From contig NZ_JAESVP010000005.1 of NCBI RefSeq assembly GCF_016765795.1, positions 62,001-126,000 of the forward strand: a stretch of DNA of 64,000 bases, in the 5' to 3' direction. Of this stretch, positions 8,139-17,387 are shown in pieces. The notes beneath the pieces are model-generated. The model saw nothing but the letters and a program-made list of their open reading frames with translations, was not told where the DNA came from and did no database searches. Position 1 is the stretch's first letter. Every line of letters begins with the position of its first letter. The position numbers were made by a program, and so were the translations under genes. The stretch is from Fuscibacter oryzae (lineage in GTDB: Bacteria > Pseudomonadota > Alphaproteobacteria > Rhodobacterales > Rhodobacteraceae).

Positions 8139-8960
8139 ATGTCAACCGGACTTATGGCAGGAAAGCGCGGCCTTATCATGGGCCTTGCCAATGACAAATC
8201 CATCGCCTGGGGCATCGCGCAGCAACTTGCCGCCCATGGGGCTGAGATCGCCTTTTCCTATCAGGGCGACGCGCTGAAAAAGCGGGTCGAACCCTTGATC
8301 GCTTCTATCGGCATGTCCGAAATGGTGGAATGCGACGTATCGTCCGAAGAGTCGATGGATGCGCTGTTCGCCCGGCTGGCAGAAAAATGGGGCAAGATCG
8401 ACTTTCTGGTCCATGCCATCGGTTTCTCTGACAAGAACGAGCTGCGTGGCCGCTATGTCGATACCAGCCGCCAGAATTTCCTGATGACAATGGACATCTC
8501 GGTCTATTCCTTCACCGCCGTCTGCCAGCGCGCTGCGGCGATGATGAACGAAGGCGGCAGTCTGCTGACGCTGACCTATTACGGCGCCGAAAAGGTCATG
8601 CCGCATTACAACGTGATGGGTGTCGCCAAGGCTGCACTGGAAGCGTCGCTGATGTATCTGGCCGAGGATCTGGGCAAGGACGGCATCCGCGTGAACGCCA
8701 TCTCTGCCGGCCCGATCAAGACGCTGGCTGCCAGCGGCATCGGAGATTTCCGCTACATCCTTAAGTGGAACGAGTTGAACTCTCCGCTGCGCCGCAATGT
8801 GACGCAGGAAGAGGTGGGCAAGGCTTCGCTGTTCCTTCTGTCCGATCTGGGCAGCGGCACCACGGGCGAAAACTTGCATGTCGATTGCGGCTATCATGTC
8901 GTGGGCATGAAATCGGTCGATGCCCCGGATATTGACGTGGTGACCGGTCGCAAGGACTGA
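8139..8960 (+). CDS. fabI: Enoyl-[acyl-carrier-protein] reductase (NADH), FabI
   Basis: Short-chain dehydrogenase that reduces trans-2-enoyl-ACP to acyl-ACP in fatty-acid elongation; the target of triclosan-type inhibitors in other bacteria. The 273-residue product shows the FabI nucleotide motif GLANDKSIAWGIA and the catalytic Tyr/Lys pair in YYGAEKVMPHYNVMGVAKAALE, followed by GIRVNAISAGPIKTLAASGI. The ATG at 8139 has GAGGGG upstream; longer in-frame sequence is the antisense of pdxH and not coding. It is transcribed divergently from pdxH and followed by a nested hairpin and a dispersed repeat. Confidence 0.95.
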   Translation: MSTGLMAGKRGLIMGLANDKSIAWGIAQQLAAHGAEIAFSYQGDALKKRVEPLIASIGMSEMVECDVSSEESMDALFARLAEKWGKIDFLVHAIGFSDKNELRGRYVDTSRQNFLMTMDISVYSFTAVCQRAAAMMNEGGSLLTLTYYGAEKVMPHYNVMGVAKAALEASLMYLAEDLGKDGIRVNAISAGPIKTLAASGIGDFRYILKWNELNSPLRRNVTQEEVGKASLFLLSDLGSGTTGENLHVDCGYHVVGMKSVDAPDIDVVTGRKD

Positions 8961-9054
8961 TCCTGGTCGCGCCGTCGGCAGCGGGGGGCTTACCCCCCCG
9001 CTTCGCGGCTCTTTCGCGCTGCGCGCCCGCGTCTCGCAATCCGTGATTATCTGC

Positions 9055-9097
9055 AAAGGTGCAATCCAAAGGGTTGCCCTTTTTCATTTGCACCTTT
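9055..9097. terminator. Nested hairpin after fabI
   Basis: Outer stem AAAGGTGCAA (9055-9064) pairs with TTGCACCTTT (9088-9097); inside it AAAGGG/CCCTTT (9068-9082) forms a smaller hairpin followed by T-rich sequence. It lies about 95 bases after the fabI stop and probably ends that transcript. Confidence 0.6.
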
Positions 9098-9116
9098 CGA
9101 AATACTCTCTGGGGGT
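9085..9116 (+). repeat. Dispersed intergenic element, copy 2
   Basis: CATTTGCACCTTTCGAAATACTC followed by TCTGGGGGT. Divergent family member that partly overlaps the right arm of the fabI hairpin; spacing from CAT to the AAATAC core is longer than in other copies. Confidence 0.4.
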
Positions 9117-9201
9117 CGGGTGGGCGAAGTGCCCCCGGCTGCGGGGCTGGACGCCGCCGCATGGGCTTGTATGAATCGCCGCAGACGTTTTGGGGGATCT
9201 G

Positions 9202-9816
9202 ATGTCATTTGCCGCGTTCCTTGCCTTTGCCCTCTTGACCCTGCTGGGGGCGGTATCGCCCGGACCGGCCGTTCTGGTGGCCGCGCGCACCGGGTTGAAC
9301 GAAGGGTTCCGCGTCGGCTTCTTTCTGGCCATGGGCATCGGTGCGGGGGCAGTATTTTGGGCTGCCTCGGCCATGTTCGGGCTGGCGATCCTGTTCAAGA
9401 TGGCCCCGTCGCTTTTGATAGCCTTCAAGCTGATCGGCGGGGGGTATCTGCTGTATCTTGGGTTCAAGCTGTGGCGCGATGCCGCCCAACCCTTTGTCAG
9501 CGAAGATGCCAGTCCGACGCCTCGGTCTGCGATATCGGCCTTTCGCCGGGGGGTGACAACGCAATTGTCGAACCCCAAGGCGGTGGCGTTCTTTTCGGTG
9601 GTCCTGCTGGGCGCGATGCCGCCGCATACGCCATTGTGGCAACGGCTGGCGCTGCTGGCGGTGATTTTTGTCAATGAAACGGTGTGGAACACGCTGGTGG
9701 CGCGTATCTTCTCGCTTGACCGCACCCGCGCGGCCTATATCAGCCTTAAATCCATTATCGACCGTTGCTTTGGCGGCGCCTTGGCCTTGCTGGGCCTGAA
9801 ACTCGCCGCGACCTGA
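9202..9816 (+). CDS. LysE/RhtB-family amino-acid exporter
   Basis: Inner-membrane exporter of 204 residues of the LysE/RhtB superfamily, which exports amino acids such as lysine, threonine or homoserine; the actual substrate cannot be read from sequence. Features are the N-terminal hydrophobic segment with GAVSPGPAVLVAARTGLNEG (the family PGP motif), GGGYLLYLGFKLWRD in helix 3, QLSNPKAVAFF, and about six hydrophobic helices. The ATG at 9202 is preceded by GGGGGA. It starts 10 bases before gpt on the same strand, so the two are probably co-transcribed. Confidence 0.85.
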   Translation: MSFAAFLAFALLTLLGAVSPGPAVLVAARTGLNEGFRVGFFLAMGIGAGAVFWAASAMFGLAILFKMAPSLLIAFKLIGGGYLLYLGFKLWRDAAQPFVSEDASPTPRSAISAFRRGVTTQLSNPKAVAFFSVVLLGAMPPHTPLWQRLALLAVIFVNETVWNTLVARIFSLDRTRAAYISLKSIIDRCFGGALALLGLKLAAT

Positions 9817-9825
9817 GGGGACGCC

Positions 9826-10347
9826 ATGACCGACCGCCTGCCGCATGAAAAAGGCTTTCACGTCAGCTGGGACCAGATTCACCGCGACGCCCGCGCACTG
9901 GCCTGGCGGCTGGATGGCAAGGGGCCGGGCGAAGGTGGGGCATGGAAGGCCGTGGTTGGCATCACGCGCGGCGGCCTTGTGCCCGCGATGATCGTCAGCC
10001 GCGAGCTGGACATCCGGGTCGTAGATTCGATTTCGGTGAAATCCTATCACTCCGGCGGCGGCAAGGCCGATCAGCGCCGCGAGGCGCAGGTGATCAAATC
10101 TCCGAACACCGAGTTGATGGGCGACGGCTCGGGCATCCTGATTGTTGATGATCTTGTGGACAGCGGCAAGACGCTGGAACTGATCCGTGGCCTTTACCCG
10201 AAGGCCCATTTCGCCTGCGTCTATGCCAAGCCCGAGGGCGAAAAGCAGGCCGATACCTATATCACCTCGGTCAGTCAGGACACCTGGATATTCTTTCCCT
10301 GGGACATGGCGCTGCAATATGTCCAACCCTTTCGGGGCAAGGACTGA
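9826..10347 (+). CDS. gpt: Xanthine-guanine phosphoribosyltransferase
   Basis: Purine salvage enzyme that joins xanthine, guanine or hypoxanthine to PRPP, giving the nucleotide. The 173-residue protein has the PRPP-binding loop [13 protein letters not shown], an N-terminal [17 protein letters not shown] block and the C-terminal FPWD motif near residue 160. Length is slightly above the E. coli enzyme (152). The ATG has GAGGGG seven bases upstream. It follows the LysE-type gene after 9 bases and is followed after 5 bases by a membrane-protein gene, forming a four-gene run with the aminotransferase. Confidence 0.9.
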   Translation: MTDRLPHEKGFHVSWDQIHRDARALAWRLDGKGPGEGGAWKAVVGITRGGLVPAMIVSRELDIRVVDSISVKSYHSGGGKADQRREAQVIKSPNTELMGDGSGILIVDDLVDSGKTLELIRGLYPKAHFACVYAKPEGEKQADTYITSVSQDTWIFFPWDMALQYVQPFRGKD

Positions 10348-10352
10348 TCCCC

Positions 10353-10835
10353 ATGAAACCCCATCCCCGGCTGTGGCACTGGCTGTTCGAGGCCGGGGTG
10401 GCGGTAAAGGCAAGCCTTGGCGGGCTGGAGGCGCTGGCCGGTCTGGGCCTGCTCTTGACGCCCAATGCGCTGGTTTTGCGCTTGGTCGGCTGGTTAACGC
10501 ATTTTGAGATCGCCGAAGACCCCAGCGACCGTCTGGCAAGCTATGTCCAGCATATTGCGACGATTTTCCCGGTCGGGGTTCAGCATTTCTATGGCGTCTA
10601 TCTGGCGCTGCATGGTGGGCTGAAGCTGGGAATCATGATCCTGCTCTGGATGCGCAAGCTCTGGGCCTATCCGCTGGCCATGGTGATTCTGGCGCTGTTC
10701 GTGGTTTATGAGGGCACCGAATGGCTGCGCGATGGCTCTCCTTTTCTCGCGGTGCTGGCGGTTTTTGACCTTTTCATGATCGGTCTGGTCTGGAAGGAAT
10801 GGCGGGCGCTGAAGCCTGAACCCGCCCATCCCTAG
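10353..10835 (+). CDS. DUF2127 family membrane protein
   Basis: Predicted inner-membrane protein of 160 residues with four hydrophobic segments (about residues 12-42, 72-100, 102-125 and 130-150). It matches the DUF2127 family by its amphipathic N-terminus (WLFEAGVAVKASLGGLEALAG) and the HFYGVYLALHGGLKLGIM segment. No catalytic residues are recognisable and the family role is unknown. It is spaced 5 bases from gpt and 9 from the aminotransferase gene, so it is likely co-transcribed with both. Confidence 0.75.
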   Translation: MKPHPRLWHWLFEAGVAVKASLGGLEALAGLGLLLTPNALVLRLVGWLTHFEIAEDPSDRLASYVQHIATIFPVGVQHFYGVYLALHGGLKLGIMILLWMRKLWAYPLAMVILALFVVYEGTEWLRDGSPFLAVLAVFDLFMIGLVWKEWRALKPEPAHP

Positions 10836-10844
10836 GAGACCGCG

Positions 10845-12023
10845 ATGCCCCATCCGCTGAACCCCGCCATGGCCGGAACCGAACCGCCACCGGTGATGGA
10901 GGCGCGGCGCTGGTTGCAAGGTGTGACCTTTCCGCCCGAACGCCCGCTGATCAACGTCAGCCAGGCCGCCCCGGTGGAAAGCCCGCCGTTGGGGCTGCGG
11001 CAGGCGCTGGCGGATGCGGCGCTGAACGACCCCCAAGCCCATCTTTATGGCCCGGTTCTGGGCTTGCCAGAGTTGCGGGCCGAGATTTCGGCGCAATGGT
11101 CCACCGCTTATGGCGGCACGATCCGCGACACGCAGGTGGCGATCACCCAAGGCTGCAATCAGGCCTTTTGCGCCGTGATGGCAACGCTGGCAGGTGCCGG
11201 GGATGAGGTGATCCTGCCGACACCGTGGTATTTCAACCATAAAATGTGGCTGGACATGCAGGGCGTTAAGACGGTGCCCCTGCCCGCAGGCCCCGGCCTG
11301 ATCCCCGAAGCGGAGGCCGCTGCGGCGCTGATTACCGACCGCACCCGCTCCATCGTGCTGGTGTCGCCCAACAACCCCGGCGGGGCGGAATATCCGGCCG
11401 AAACGCTGGCCGCGTTCCGCGATCTGGCACGGTCGCGTGGCCTCGCGCTGATCGTGGATGAAACCTACCGCGATTTCGACAGCCGATCAGGCCGCCCGCA
11501 TGACCTGTTCACCGACCCCGATTGGTCCGACACCTTCATCCACCTTTACAGCTTTTCAAAGGCTTACCGCCTGACGGGCCACCGCGTCGGCGCAATTGTG
11601 GCAAGTGAGGCGCGGCTGGCCGAGGTGGAAAAATTCCTTGATACCGTCGCCATTTGCCCCAGCCAGTTGGGCCAGATGGGTGCCTTGTGGGGAATGCGGA
11701 ACCTGTCGCAATGGGTTGCGGGTGAGCGGGACGAGATTCTGGCCCGCCGCGCCGCGATGGTGGGCGGGTTTGGCGCGCTTGAAGGGTGGAAACTCCTCGG
11801 GTGCGGGGCCTATTTCGGCTATGTCGAACACCCCTTCGCCATGGCCTCGGATGCCCTTTGCAAGCGGCTGGTGCAGGATGCAGGCCTTTTGATGCTGCCC
11901 GGCACTATGTTCCAGCCCGCCACCCATCCCGAGGGCGCACGCCAGATCCGCATCGCCTTTGCCAATGTGGATGCGACCGGCATCGCGGAAATGTTCCAAA
12001 GATTGCAAGCCTTCCGCGCCTGA
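10845..12023 (+). CDS. Class I/II PLP-dependent aminotransferase
   Basis: Fold-type I aminotransferase of 392 residues. The PLP lysine is in SFSKAYRLTGHRVGA (about residue 234), with SPNNPGG and VDETYRDFD motifs that bind the cofactor. Substrate is not identifiable; the closest flavour is the aspartate/aromatic group of class I enzymes. AGGAG lies just upstream of the ATG. It is the last of the four-gene run starting with the LysE-type exporter, so a role in amino-acid turnover alongside the exporter is possible but only inferred. Confidence 0.85.
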   Translation: MPHPLNPAMAGTEPPPVMEARRWLQGVTFPPERPLINVSQAAPVESPPLGLRQALADAALNDPQAHLYGPVLGLPELRAEISAQWSTAYGGTIRDTQVAITQGCNQAFCAVMATLAGAGDEVILPTPWYFNHKMWLDMQGVKTVPLPAGPGLIPEAEAAAALITDRTRSIVLVSPNNPGGAEYPAETLAAFRDLARSRGLALIVDETYRDFDSRSGRPHDLFTDPDWSDTFIHLYSFSKAYRLTGHRVGAIVASEARLAEVEKFLDTVAICPSQLGQMGALWGMRNLSQWVAGERDEILARRAAMVGGFGALEGWKLLGCGAYFGYVEHPFAMASDALCKRLVQDAGLLMLPGTMFQPATHPEGARQIRIAFANVDATGIAEMFQRLQAFRA

Positions 12024-12101
12024 ACCAAATATCTCCTGCCTTGCCCCCCTGCCGCCCGTCGCTTAGACAGTCGGGCAAAGCGCGTGACCCCGAGGGACCA
12101 G

Positions 12102-13988
12102 ATGGCCAAAGCCGCAAAGCACGATGACGACGAAGCGCCGAAGAAAAGCAAGAAGGGCAACCATGTCCTGTCGCTAGTCCTTTTGGCAATGATCGTCGGC
12201 GGCCTTGGCGGCTATGGCGTCACCAATTTCGGCGGCGGCGTCACCAAGATCGGGTCGGTCGGTGACCGCGAGATTACGGTCAACGAATATGCCCGCACCA
12301 TGCGGGCAGAGGCCAATCAATTGTCCAAGCAATTCGGCACCCAACTGACGATGGAGCAGGTGCGCGCCTTTGGTCTTGACCAGAAGGTGCTGCAAACTCT
12401 GGTCAGCGGCGCCGCGCTGGACAATGAGGCGGACCGCATCGGCCTGTCGGTCGGGGATGATGTTCTGAAAAGCCAGCTTTCCACCAATCAGGCGTTTCAG
12501 GGCGTTAGCGGCGCCTTTGACCCCCAGACCTATCGCGATGTGTTGCAGCGCAACAACCTGACCGAAAGCGAATACGAAAAAGGCCTGCGGTCTGACATGG
12601 CGCGCAGCCTGCTGCAAGGGGCTGTGACGGGCGGCGTGGTGACGCCAAAGCCCCTGACCGATGCCATTTTTGCTTGGGCCGGGGAAAAGCGCGGCTATAC
12701 CCTGCTGCGGCTGACCGAGGCTGGCCTGCCCACCCCCCTGCCCGCCCCGACCGAGGCGGAAATCAAGGCGTGGTATGATGCCCATCTGACCGACTACACC
12801 CGGCCAGAGGCCAAGCGCATCACCTATGCCGCGCTGCTGCCCAAGGATATCGCGGGCAAGATCACCATCTCGGATGACGATCTGAAAAAGGCCTATGAGG
12901 CGAAGAAGGACGAGTATGTCGTTCCCGAAAAGCGCCTTGTCGAGCGGCTGGCTTTTGCTACCGAGGAGGAGGCAAAGGCTGCAAAAGACCGGCTGGACAA
13001 GGGCGAGGCCACCTTTGAAGGCCTGGTCGCCGACCGCAAGCTGCAACTGACCGATGTGGATATCGGCGATGTATCCAAGACCGAACTGGGCGCTGCGGGC
13101 GATGCGGTGTTCGGGCTGGCAGAACCCGGCGTGGTCGGGCCACTGCCCTCGGCGCTTGGCCCGGCGCTGTTCCGCATGAACGGCATTCTGGCTGCGCAGG
13201 AAAAGACCTTTGATCAGGCCAAGGCCGAACTGCTGACCGCCGCGCAGGAAACCGCGGCGCGCAAGGAAATCTCGGCCAAGTCCGAAGCGATTGATGATGC
13301 GCTGGCAGGCGGGGCAACCTTGCAGGATCTGGCCAAGGAACAGGGCATGGTGCTGGTCACCACCGATTATGCCCCCGCCGCCGATGACAATGACCCGCTG
13401 ACGCAAGACGCTGCCGTTCAAGCCGCTGCTGACAAGCTGGCCGAGGGCGATTTTGCCGAAACTGTCGCGACCGCCGATGGTGGCATCGTTGCGTTGCAAA
13501 TGGATGAAATGGTGCCGGCCGCCCCCCGCCCGCTGGACAAGGTGAAAGACAAGGTTGCCGCCGCCGTCCGCAGCGATGCGCTGGCCAAGGCGCTGGCCAC
13601 CCGTGGCGATGCGGTTCTGGCCGCCGTCAAGGGCGGGGCCTCGCTGGCCTCGCAAGGGATTGCCGAACGCAGCGCCCCGATTGACCGTCAGGGCACGGTC
13701 GAAGGTGCGCCCCCCGCCTTGGTGGAAACCCTGTTCAAACTGGCACCGGGCGAGGTGCAACTGGTGCAGGACAAGGATTTTGTCGCCCTGATCCAGTTGA
13801 ATGACGTGGTGGCCGCCGACCCCGCCGGGCAGGACGGCAAAGCGCTGCAAGAGGCGATCCAGATCAATGCCGCCAAGGCGATCTCTGCCGACATTCTGGC
13901 GCTTTATACCCAGTCGCTGACCACCGAGGCCGGGATTACGCTGGACCAGTCGGCGATCAATGCCGTCAACAGCCAGCTTGGCAACTAA
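12102..13988 (+). CDS. ppiD: Membrane-anchored peptidyl-prolyl isomerase of the PpiD/SurA type
   Basis: Periplasmic folding factor anchored in the inner membrane: a lysine-rich cytoplasmic N-terminus, one membrane helix (residues about 22-44, LSLVLLAMIVGGLGGYGV), then a SurA-N-like chaperone region (about 50-190) and a parvulin-like rotamase region (about 235-350). The 628 residues match PpiD of E. coli (623). The rotamase part is weakly conserved, so activity may be reduced. GAGGG lies 5 bases before the ATG at 12102; an in-frame GTG at 12084 is less likely. trpE starts 18 bases downstream, suggesting one transcript. Confidence 0.85.
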   Translation: MAKAAKHDDDEAPKKSKKGNHVLSLVLLAMIVGGLGGYGVTNFGGGVTKIGSVGDREITVNEYARTMRAEANQLSKQFGTQLTMEQVRAFGLDQKVLQTLVSGAALDNEADRIGLSVGDDVLKSQLSTNQAFQGVSGAFDPQTYRDVLQRNNLTESEYEKGLRSDMARSLLQGAVTGGVVTPKPLTDAIFAWAGEKRGYTLLRLTEAGLPTPLPAPTEAEIKAWYDAHLTDYTRPEAKRITYAALLPKDIAGKITISDDDLKKAYEAKKDEYVVPEKRLVERLAFATEEEAKAAKDRLDKGEATFEGLVADRKLQLTDVDIGDVSKTELGAAGDAVFGLAEPGVVGPLPSALGPALFRMNGILAAQEKTFDQAKAELLTAAQETAARKEISAKSEAIDDALAGGATLQDLAKEQGMVLVTTDYAPAADDNDPLTQDAAVQAAADKLAEGDFAETVATADGGIVALQMDEMVPAAPRPLDKVKDKVAAAVRSDALAKALATRGDAVLAAVKGGASLASQGIAERSAPIDRQGTVEGAPPALVETLFKLAPGEVQLVQDKDFVALIQLNDVVAADPAGQDGKALQEAIQINAAKAISADILALYTQSLTTEAGITLDQSAINAVNSQLGN

Positions 13989-14006
13989 GACCCAAGGACC
14001 ACGCGC

Positions 14007-15521
14007 ATGAGCCTGTTTCCCGATTTCACAGCCTTTGAACGTGGCTGGGCCGCCGGGCAGAACCAACTGGTTTATGCGCGTCTGGCAGCCGACCTTGATA
14101 CGCCGGTTTCGCTGATGCTGAAACTGGCCGAGGCGCGGACAGACACGTTCATGCTTGAATCGGTCACGGGTGGTGAGGTGCGGGGGCGCTATTCCATCGT
14201 CGGAATGAAACCCGACCTGATCTGGCAGTGCAACGGGCCGCAAAGCCGGATCAACCGGCAAGCCCGGTTTGACCCGACCACTTTTGACGACCTTCCCGGC
14301 CATCCGCTCGACACACTGCGCGCCCTGATCGCCGAAAGCCGGATCGAGATGCCAGAGGGCGTGCCTGCCGTGGCGGCGGGCCTATTCGGCTATCTGGGCT
14401 ATGACATGATCCGGCTGGTTGAACACCTGCCGAACGTGAACCCCGACCCGCTTGGCCTGCCCGATGCGCAACTGATCCGCCCCTCGGTCATCGCAGTGCT
14501 GGACGGGGTAAAGGGCGAGGTGACGGTCTGCGCCCCTGCCTGGGTGACACCCGGCCAATCGGCCCGCGCCGCCTATGCCCAGGCCGCCGAACGGGTGATG
14601 GATGCGCTGCGCGATCTGGACCGCGCCCCCCCGGCCCAGCGCGACCTTGGCGAAGGGGCTGCCGATGCCGTGGGAGAGCCGGTTTCTAACTTTACCCACG
14701 AAGGCTATAAGCAAGCGGTTGAAAAGGCCAAGGATTACATCCGCGCGGGCGACATCTTCCAGGTGGTGCCCAGCCAGCGCTGGACCCAGCGGTTCGAACT
14801 GCCGCCCTTTGCGCTTTACCGCTCCTTGCGGCGCACGAACCCCAGCCCCTTCATGTTCTTCTTCAACTTCGGCGGCTTTCAGGTCATCGGCGCCAGCCCC
14901 GAAATTCTGGTGCGCCTGCGGGATGGAGAGGTGACGATTCGCCCCATCGCCGGCACCCGCAAACGCGGTGCGACCGAGGCGGAAGACAAGGCGCTGGAGG
15001 CGGACCTGCTGTCTGACCACAAGGAACTGGCCGAGCATCTGATGCTGCTGGATCTTGGCCGCAACGATGTGGGCCGGGTCGCCAAGGTGGGCACGGTCAA
15101 ACCCACCGAAAAATTCATCATCGAACGCTACTCCCACGTCATGCACATTGTCAGTAACGTCGTGGGAGAGATTCGCGACGATCAGGATGCCCTGTCCGCC
15201 CTGCTGGCGGGCCTGCCCGCAGGTACGGTTTCCGGCGCGCCCAAGGTGCGGGCGATGGAGATCATCGACGAGTTGGAACCCGAAAAGCGCGGCGTCTATG
15301 GCGGCGGTGTCGGTTACTTTGCCGCGAATGGCGAGATGGATTTCTGCATCGCCCTGCGCACCGCCGTGCTGAAGGATGAAAAGCTGTATATCCAATCCGG
15401 CGGCGGCGTGGTCTATGACAGCGACCCCGAGGCAGAGTTTCAGGAAACCGTAAACAAATCCAACGCCCTTCGGCGCGCTGCGGCGGATTCGGGCCTGTTT
15501 ACCCGGCGTGGCAACGGTTGA
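14007..15521 (+). CDS. trpE: Anthranilate synthase component I
   Basis: Chorismate-using subunit that makes anthranilate with ammonia delivered by TrpG, the first step of tryptophan synthesis. The 504 residues show the feedback-site motif LLESVTGGE-like MLESVTGGEVRGRYS near residue 46, then the chorismate-binding core with FQVVPSQRW, PIAGTRKRGATEAED, LDLGRNDVGRV, SHVMHIVSNVVGE and GAPKVRAMEII. AGGACC lies ahead of the ATG. It follows ppiD closely, and trpG lies downstream beyond an opposite-strand gene, so the trp genes are split rather than one operon. No leader-peptide attenuator was found in the short gap. Confidence 0.95.
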   Translation: MSLFPDFTAFERGWAAGQNQLVYARLAADLDTPVSLMLKLAEARTDTFMLESVTGGEVRGRYSIVGMKPDLIWQCNGPQSRINRQARFDPTTFDDLPGHPLDTLRALIAESRIEMPEGVPAVAAGLFGYLGYDMIRLVEHLPNVNPDPLGLPDAQLIRPSVIAVLDGVKGEVTVCAPAWVTPGQSARAAYAQAAERVMDALRDLDRAPPAQRDLGEGAADAVGEPVSNFTHEGYKQAVEKAKDYIRAGDIFQVVPSQRWTQRFELPPFALYRSLRRTNPSPFMFFFNFGGFQVIGASPEILVRLRDGEVTIRPIAGTRKRGATEAEDKALEADLLSDHKELAEHLMLLDLGRNDVGRVAKVGTVKPTEKFIIERYSHVMHIVSNVVGEIRDDQDALSALLAGLPAGTVSGAPKVRAMEIIDELEPEKRGVYGGGVGYFAANGEMDFCIALRTAVLKDEKLYIQSGGGVVYDSDPEAEFQETVNKSNALRRAAADSGLFTRRGNG

Positions 15522-15531
15522 ACCTTCGGCA

Positions 15532-15580
15532 GCGGGGGTTTCACACCCCCGCACCCCCGTGGGATATTTATGAACAGATG
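15532..15580. repeat. Dispersed intergenic element with hairpin, copy 3 (inverted)
   Basis: Read on the minus strand, 15580-15554 is CATCTGTTCATAAATATCCC then ACGGGGG, and the flank holds a GCGGGGGT/ACCCCCGC stem (15532-15552). The same 11-bp CATCTGTTCAT lead is found in copies 8 and 9. It lies right after the trpE stop and may also act as a terminator stem. Confidence 0.7.
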
Positions 15581-15605
15581 AAAGCCATGCCCGTCTCTGC
15601 CGCTT

Positions 15606-15632
15606 CCTCTTGGCGAAAGTACTCTCGGGGGT
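15606..15632 (+). repeat. Dispersed intergenic element, copy 4
   Basis: CCTCTTGGCGAAAGTACTCTC then GGGGGT, a divergent member 26 bases from copy 3 and in opposite orientation, so the two face each other between convergent genes trpE and the polysaccharide deacetylase gene. Confidence 0.5.
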
Positions 15633-15675
15633 GAATTGGCCCGACAGGGCCAAGAGGGGGCAGACAGCCCCCTTT

Positions 15676-17247
15676 TTACTGCGTAACCATCACCGCCGTT
15701 GCCGGAGCCAGCGTGACCGAGGACGCCCGCCCCTCGACCGTCCACTCCATGATGGCCGCCACGGTTTCCGGCCGGGTCGTGCCGACCACGGTCACCCGCC
15801 CCTCTTGCGCCGCCTTGAAGGCTGCGCGGTCCAGATAGCGGCGGATCATCGGCACCTCCTCTCCCTGACCATCAAGATCGCGGAACACCATCGTGGCAGG
15901 CAAGGCATCGCGGCGCGCAACCTGATCGGCGGCATTCAGGCCGCGGTCATAGGTGATCAGGCCGCGACCGTCGGCTTTGAGGATGGTGACAATCTGGGTT
16001 GCCAAAGCGCGGTCATCCTGAAACCCGCTGGCGGCAAGGTCGATCACCGCGACGCTTTCCGGCAGGGCGGCAGACATCGCCTGAAAACTCTGTTCCACGT
16101 CAGAGGCTTGCGCACCTGAGGGCAGACCAGAGACCAGCATGACCACCTCTTTCCCGCCCGCGCGATAGGTTGCCGCCGCCTCGGGCGCGTTGGGCGCCAG
16201 CGGGTTGACGGCAAAGGTCACCGGGAAGGGAAGTGCTGCCAGCCGCGCGCGGTCAAGCTCTGGGCTGCCATCATCGGTCAGCACCAGGGCGAACAGCGGC
16301 TTGCCCGAGGGGTTTTCGAACGCAGCCGCATAGCGTTTGATCGGGGGCAGATCTTCGGGCACCGGGCTGGCAGGTTGCGCCGCGTCTTTGGTGTCGGCGG
16401 TATCCGGCGCTGCGCCGATGGTGGGCAAGCGGCCAACCGTCACCCCGTCTGCCGCTTTGGGCAGGCCCGGCGCGGGATCAAGCTTTGTCGCGCTGTCGGG
16501 TTGCAGCATCTTGGGTTTTTCCGCCGCAGCCGCCGCTTCGGTTGCGGGTTCGGGCGCGACCTCTGGCATCGGCGCGACATCAGCCGGGGCCGGGGCCGGT
16601 GCAGGTTCGGCACCCGGCTCCAGAAGCCGGTCGGTCGGCTGACCGGGAATGGCGGTCGAGGCGGGGGCGGGCAGCTCGGCCGACGGGGTCGGTGCGGCGG
16701 CCGGTTCGGCAGGGGCCACAGGCGATGCAGGCGCGGTGGTGGCAGGCTGGCTGGCCGGGGCCTGCGCCACGGCGGCGGGTGCCGCGTCACCCGGTTGCAC
16801 CTTGGGCGTTACCGTTGCCGCTGGCAGGCTGGGGGCCAAAGAATCGGGGGCTGGGCTGGTCACCTTGCCCGGCGCTGCCGGCGTGGCACCGGCTTGCGGC
16901 ACCTCTTCCAGTGTCACCTCGGGCGGAACGGGCGATGGATCGGCGCTGATGGATGGTGCGGGTTTTGCCGGTTCTGCTGTGACCGCTTCTGGAGAAGTAT
17001 TTTCCAAAGGCGCAGAATCAGGGGCAGCAGCATCGGGCACAGCGAGGTTCACCTCCGCTGGCTTCGACGCCGCAGTTTCAACCCCGCCCTCCGGCTCGGC
17101 AGGCTTTGGGGCGGCAGGTGCCATTTCGGACGCAATCACCGGCTGTTCGCCCGCCTGCGGCCCGGATGTAACCTGAGATACAATCCCCAGCCCCACGGCG
17201 CTGACGATCCCGCCGCACAGCACACCCGCCACCATATCCCGGATCAT
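15676..17247 (-). CDS. Divergent polysaccharide deacetylase family protein (YibQ-like)
   Basis: Membrane-anchored protein of 523 residues. A short hydrophobic N-terminus (residues about 5-25, [17 protein letters not shown]) anchors or exports it; residues about 30-300 are a low-complexity Ala/Pro/Glu linker; the last ~207 residues form the divergent polysaccharide deacetylase domain ([46 protein letters not shown]). E. coli YibQ has no known substrate. The start at 17247 has GGAGG five bases upstream and makes a sensible anchor. It lies opposite to and between trpE and trpG. Confidence 0.85.
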   Translation of the reverse strand: MIRDMVAGVLCGGIVSAVGLGIVSQVTSGPQAGEQPVIASEMAPAAPKPAEPEGGVETAASKPAEVNLAVPDAAAPDSAPLENTSPEAVTAEPAKPAPSISADPSPVPPEVTLEEVPQAGATPAAPGKVTSPAPDSLAPSLPAATVTPKVQPGDAAPAAVAQAPASQPATTAPASPVAPAEPAAAPTPSAELPAPASTAIPGQPTDRLLEPGAEPAPAPAPADVAPMPEVAPEPATEAAAAAEKPKMLQPDSATKLDPAPGLPKAADGVTVGRLPTIGAAPDTADTKDAAQPASPVPEDLPPIKRYAAAFENPSGKPLFALVLTDDGSPELDRARLAALPFPVTFAVNPLAPNAPEAAATYRAGGKEVVMLVSGLPSGAQASDVEQSFQAMSAALPESVAVIDLAASGFQDDRALATQIVTILKADGRGLITYDRGLNAADQVARRDALPATMVFRDLDGQGEEVPMIRRYLDRAAFKAAQEGRVTVVGTTRPETVAAIMEWTVEGRASSVTLAPATAVMVTQ

Positions 17248-17387
17248 ACTGCCCTCCGCCTGTTGCCTGCCCTGTCCTAGCCGGTCGATCCGGCCGAACA
17301 CTTGCCCTTGACGCTGCCTTGCGCCTAAGCCCATCTATAGCCCGGCGCGGCGCGCCCTTCATCCCCTATCGGACCGGACCAAGCAAG

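Noticed and set aside
13988-14007. trp leader-peptide attenuator before trpE
   Set aside because: The gap is only 18 bases after the ppiD-like gene and has no room for a leader peptide or hairpins.
12174-14303. 709-residue open frame on the minus strand
   Set aside because: Antisense to the ppiD-like and trpE genes, with repetitive Gly/Gln/His-rich sequence typical of shadow frames.
16375-17280. Gly/Arg-rich plus-strand frames opposite the deacetylase linker
   Set aside because: They mirror the Ala/Pro linker of the minus-strand gene and look like no known protein.
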